Assembly (NCBI GenBank): GCA_017511325.1
Contig: JAFWKS010000375.1
Coordinates: 1 to 8,780, forward strand
Length of the DNA: 8,780 bases
Origin: Erysipelotrichaceae bacterium
GTDB lineage: Bacteria > Bacillota_I > Bacilli_A > Erysipelotrichales > Erysipelotrichaceae
Reading direction: 5' to 3'
Each line of letters starts with the position of its first letter. Positions within the stretch are counted from its first letter, which is position 1. The notes beneath the pieces were generated by a model. The model had not been told where the DNA came from. It saw only the letters and a program-made list of their open reading frames with translations, and searched no databases. The translations under genes and the position numbers were made by a program. Positions 5,999 to 8,780 of the stretch are shown one piece after another.

Positions 5999-6841
5999 AT
6001 GGGGAATGTATTGTATATCGATAAACCAAAGGGTATGACATCATTTGATGTCTGTTATAGATTAAGAAAAGTATTGGGCACAAAGAAGATCGGCCATACC
6101 GGAACCCTTGATCCCAATGCGACAGGGGTGATGATCGTTTTGTTTGACAAAGCAACAAAAGCCAATCAGTTTTTGACAAGTGATAATAAGGAATATGAGT
6201 GTCGTGTGCTTTTCGGCATTGAAACGGATACTCTTGATACGGATGGAAAGATCGTCCTGAAGCAGGAATATAAAATGCCTTCAAAGGACGACATCAGTTC
6301 AATACTGAACGGTTTTTTAGGTGAGTCATTTCAGGAAGTGCCAAAGACCTCAGCTGTGAGTGTCGATGGCAAAAGACTTTATCAGTATCAAAGAGAGAAG
6401 ATCGAAGTAAAACTTCCTGTGCGGAAGATAAATATATACGAGATAGAACTTCTGGATCTGCAGGAAGACGGCTTTTCTTTCAGGGCTAAAGTATCTTCAG
6501 GCACTTACATCCGTTCATTGGTAAGAGATATCTGCCACAAACTAGGTCTTATAGGAACAGTCAGTGAACTAAGAAGGACTAAAGTCGATCAAGTAGATCT
6601 TTCAATGTGCGATGCTCTTGAAGAGATCGAGAAAGGAAACTACCATACTCATGACTTGATCGATCTGCTGGCTCAAACATATGAAACAATCGAATATGAT
6701 CCTGTACAGGATATTTATAACGGCAAAAAGATAAAAATAGATTCGCTTGCGGAAAAAGTTTTGATCATTAAAGATGATAAAGCTTTGGCTATCTATGAAA
6801 AAGACGGTGATCTATACAGATCTGCCAGGGGGCTCTGGTGA
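5999..6841 (+). CDS. truB: tRNA pseudouridine(55) synthase TruB
   Basis: This 280-residue enzyme converts U55 of the T-loop of tRNAs to pseudouridine. The N-terminus (IDKPKGMTSFDV, residues 7-18) and the catalytic block GHTGTLDPNATG (32-43) are diagnostic. The catalytic aspartate is Asp38, equivalent to Asp48 in E. coli. The Tyr-containing KEYECRVLFGIETDTLDTDG segment (about 65-84) and the SSGTYIRSL motif, about two-thirds along, complete the core. The last 60 residues are a small PUA-like domain. The start codon is well constrained, because the family's conserved sequence begins within six residues. Here truB is first in its operon; the usual upstream Firmicute partner rbfA is absent. It is followed by ribF with GTGA start/stop overlap. 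Confidence 0.96.
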   Translation: MGNVLYIDKPKGMTSFDVCYRLRKVLGTKKIGHTGTLDPNATGVMIVLFDKATKANQFLTSDNKEYECRVLFGIETDTLDTDGKIVLKQEYKMPSKDDISSILNGFLGESFQEVPKTSAVSVDGKRLYQYQREKIEVKLPVRKINIYEIELLDLQEDGFSFRAKVSSGTYIRSLVRDICHKLGLIGTVSELRRTKVDQVDLSMCDALEEIEKGNYHTHDLIDLLAQTYETIEYDPVQDIYNGKKIKIDSLAEKVLIIKDDKALAIYEKDGDLYRSARGLW

Positions 6842-7587
6842 AGAAGATTCTTATTAAAGACAGTGAATTTGAAATAAAAGAAAGAAATGTTGCCTGTATC
6901 GGTTATTTTGACAGCGTACATCTTGGCCATCAGGATCTTCTAAACAAAGCAATAAGTGAAGCTAAGAGACTTGGACTTAAAAGTGCCTTGATCTGTTTTT
7001 CTCCTGATCCAGCCGATATAATTTCAGGAAAAAGGAACAGACACATCTTTTCGAACAAGGAAAAAGAGAATATCGTTCGTGATTTCGGCATCGATATGAT
7101 GATAATCATATCTTTTGATGAAAAGCTGATGAAGCTTGAAGCAAGGGAATTTATTGAAAGATATCTCAACAGAATGAACATCGAAGAACTTGTGAGTGGT
7201 TTTGATTTCTCTTTCGGATATATGGGCTCAGGTGACAACAGGCTTTTAAAGAAATATGGGAATTTCAAAAGCATCGTCATCCCTGAACATACACATTACG
7301 GAAAGAAAGTATCTTCAACAAGGATCAAAGAAGAATTGAATAAAGGCAATCTAAAGCTTGTGGATAAGCTGTTAGGTTATCCTTATTATCGCAATCTCAA
7401 AGTCATAAACGTCTCTCAAAACGGCTCAAAATGGCTCATAGAAGCGATCCAGAAAGAAAAAGACATAATAGAAATAAAAGATGGAAAATATGAAGGATTC
7501 ACACTTGAGAACGGAATCTACCGTTTTGAAAGTGACGTTCCTTATAGAAAAAACGAAAGCATAAAGTTTTATGTCAATAAACAATGA
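6838..7587 (+). CDS. ribF: RibF-like FMN adenylyltransferase lacking a recognisable riboflavin kinase domain
   Basis: This 249-residue protein should make FAD from FMN and ATP. The nucleotidyltransferase domain is intact: GYFDSVHLGHQ at 22-32 with the HxGH motif (28-31), the GFDFSFGYMGSGD segment near 121-133, and VSSTRIK at 158-164. Family RibF proteins are about 300-320 residues, with a C-terminal riboflavin kinase that starts after a LLGRPYSISG-like linker. Here the linker is recognisable (LLGYPYYRN, 178-186), but only 63 residues follow and the kinase's GFPTANL and GVY motifs are missing. The enzyme may therefore be monofunctional. The gene starts with GTG overlapping the truB stop (GTGA). 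An AGGGGG with five-base spacing is the strongest Shine-Dalgarno in the operon. Confidence 0.88.
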   Translation: MKKILIKDSEFEIKERNVACIGYFDSVHLGHQDLLNKAISEAKRLGLKSALICFSPDPADIISGKRNRHIFSNKEKENIVRDFGIDMMIIISFDEKLMKLEAREFIERYLNRMNIEELVSGFDFSFGYMGSGDNRLLKKYGNFKSIVIPEHTHYGKKVSSTRIKEELNKGNLKLVDKLLGYPYYRNLKVINVSQNGSKWLIEAIQKEKDIIEIKDGKYEGFTLENGIYRFESDVPYRKNESIKFYVNKQ

Positions 7588-8780
7588 ACTATTCATAAAA
7601 CGCTGCAGGGAATACTTTGAAGATGACTGCAGCGAATTTCTTGCTCAACTTGAAAAGCCATGTACTCAGGCTTTCTTTCTTAATACAAGAAAAGCAGATA
7701 AGGAAAAGATATTGAAAATAGTTGATTTTCCATATCGCAGTTCAAAGCTGACTGATCAAAGCTTCTATCATGAATGTGACAGTATCGGCAAAACAAAAGC
7801 GTATGAACTTGGGCTCATCTATCCTCAAGAGATAGCGGCATCTTTAAGTTCGCTTTTTATCGAGAAAGATGATATTGAAACAGTTGTGGATCTGTGTGTT
7901 GCTCCTGGCGGCAAAACGATCAATGCCTTGAACAGACTTTCCAAGGATGTCCTTTGCATAAGCAATGATGTGAATCACTCCAGAGCATTGACTCTGTCTT
8001 CTAATCTTGAAAGATCAGGTCTATACAATGTAATCATCACCAACAGAAAAACGGAAGATCTGGCCGATCAGCTTGAGGGCTTTGCGGATCTTGTGATCCT
8101 TGATGCCCCGTGTTCAGGCGAAGGTATGATCAGGAAATATCCGGAGATCCTTGATGAATATTCTTTAAACAATATCGTACAGCTATCAAAAATCCAGACA
8201 AAGCTCCTGGATGAAGCTTACAGGATGCTTAATGACGGGGGACAGCTGCTTTATTCCACGTGTACGTATGCATTTGAAGAAGATGAAAAGCAGGTAGAAA
8301 GTTTTCTTGAAAGATTTCCGGATATGAAACTCGTGGATATCGATATGAGATCATCTTCAAAACTAAAGGGTACCATCAAGCTTTCACCATTAAACGGTAC
8401 AGAAGGACAGTTCATCGCCCTGATGAGAAAAGACGGGATAAAGAAAGATCTTTCGCTCAGATATCTGAAACCCGTCAAAGAAAAACTTGTAGATGATTTC
8501 ATCAAAGAGAATCTTGTTTTAGATGAATACTATCTATATAAAAACAGCGAACATTTCTTCCTTTCGCTCAGACCTCTTCCGGATCTTAAATACAGCACTC
8601 TCAAGTACGGTATATATGCAGGAGAGATCATAAACAGAAGATTTGAACCTAACCATAATCTTTTTAGAGCCAATTGTCTGGCAGACAAGTTCAGATATGT
8701 ATATGATCTTAACGATAAAGAGTATGACATGTTTGTTTCCGGAAATGAGTTTAAGGCGGAACTGGAAAATCATTATTATC
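7571..8780 (+). CDS. RsmF/NOP2-type RNA m5C methyltransferase (3' end beyond window)
   Basis: The frame is open from the ATG at 7571 to the right edge, giving 403 residues with no stop. It is a SAM-dependent cytosine-5 methyltransferase of the RsmB/RsmF family, most likely acting on 16S rRNA. The SAM-binding motif DLCVAPGGKT lies at 107-116. DAPCSGEG at 178-185 carries the motif IV Cys181. YSTCTY at 228-233 carries the motif VI nucleophile Cys231. The region from about residue 290 onward matches the position of the RsmF C-terminal RNA-binding extension rather than RsmB, whose extra domain is N-terminal. Family length is about 450-480, so a few dozen residues are probably missing. It overlaps ribF by 17 bases without a clear Shine-Dalgarno, suggesting coupled translation. 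The exact target cytosine is not deducible here. Confidence 0.92.
   Translation, partial: MSINNELFIKRCREYFEDDCSEFLAQLEKPCTQAFFLNTRKADKEKILKIVDFPYRSSKLTDQSFYHECDSIGKTKAYELGLIYPQEIAASLSSLFIEKDDIETVVDLCVAPGGKTINALNRLSKDVLCISNDVNHSRALTLSSNLERSGLYNVIITNRKTEDLADQLEGFADLVILDAPCSGEGMIRKYPEILDEYSLNNIVQLSKIQTKLLDEAYRMLNDGGQLLYSTCTYAFEEDEKQVESFLERFPDMKLVDIDMRSSSKLKGTIKLSPLNGTEGQFIALMRKDGIKKDLSLRYLKPVKEKLVDDFIKENLVLDEYYLYKNSEHFFLSLRPLPDLKYSTLKYGIYAGEIINRRFEPNHNLFRANCLADKFRYVYDLNDKEYDMFVSGNEFKAELENHYY

Noticed and set aside
8251..8773. Minus-strand open frames near the right edge
   Set aside because: They are shadows of the RsmF-type gene, whose motifs and codon use show the plus strand is coding.
1..8780. 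High frequency of GATC and ATCG words through the window
   Set aside because: It is explained by heavy use of ATC and GAT codons next to each other; no clustering was seen that would mark an origin or methylation-controlled site.

Overview
The window looks like part of the chromosome of a low-to-moderate GC Firmicute. The evidence is ATC/GAT-rich codon use, a truB-ribF pair, a yybP-ykoY leader in front of a P-type ATPase, and stem-plus-U terminators. I suspect something near the Erysipelotrichia, but that is inference. No mobile element, CRISPR array, tRNA or rRNA is visible.

Layout: (1) At 1-172 is the 3' end of an unrecognised plus-strand gene. It overlaps tail-to-tail a minus-strand radical SAM protein with a short C-terminal Cys-rich (SPASM-like) domain (151-957). 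(2) Divergent from that is a sigma-A-type promoter, a yybP-ykoY (Mn2+) riboswitch and a switchable terminator. These lead into a 905-residue type IIA P-type ATPase (1205-3922) that keeps every SERCA-like Ca2+ ligand I could place. (3) Right after its terminator starts a small membrane-anchored YdcF/DUF218 protein (3949-4479). (4) About 740 bp (4480-5216) holds no intact gene. It carries coding-like fragments broken by stops and a frameshift, best read as a decayed gene. (5) A TtcA-like tRNA thiolation enzyme (5217-5966, minus) diverges from a truB-ribF-rsmF-like operon (5999 to the right edge).

How the parts work together: the ATPase unit is a metal-homeostasis module, in which Mn2+ sensed by the leader RNA should switch on an exporting pump. 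The right half is an RNA-modification block (s2C by TtcA, pseudouridine 55 by TruB, m5C by an RsmF/NSUN-type enzyme) with a flavin gene, ribF, in the middle. This RibF keeps the FMN adenylyltransferase half, but its riboflavin kinase half is replaced by a short unrelated-looking tail.

The most unusual signal is shared by four separate genes: a TATAAT (or TATCAT) hexamer ends exactly six bases before the start codon, with no usable Shine-Dalgarno sequence. That geometry predicts leaderless mRNAs. The riboswitch-controlled ATPase and the internal operon gene ribF have ordinary Shine-Dalgarno sites instead. The second notable signal is the riboswitch expression platform, where alternating copies of one 7-10 base word and its complement make three mutually exclusive helices.
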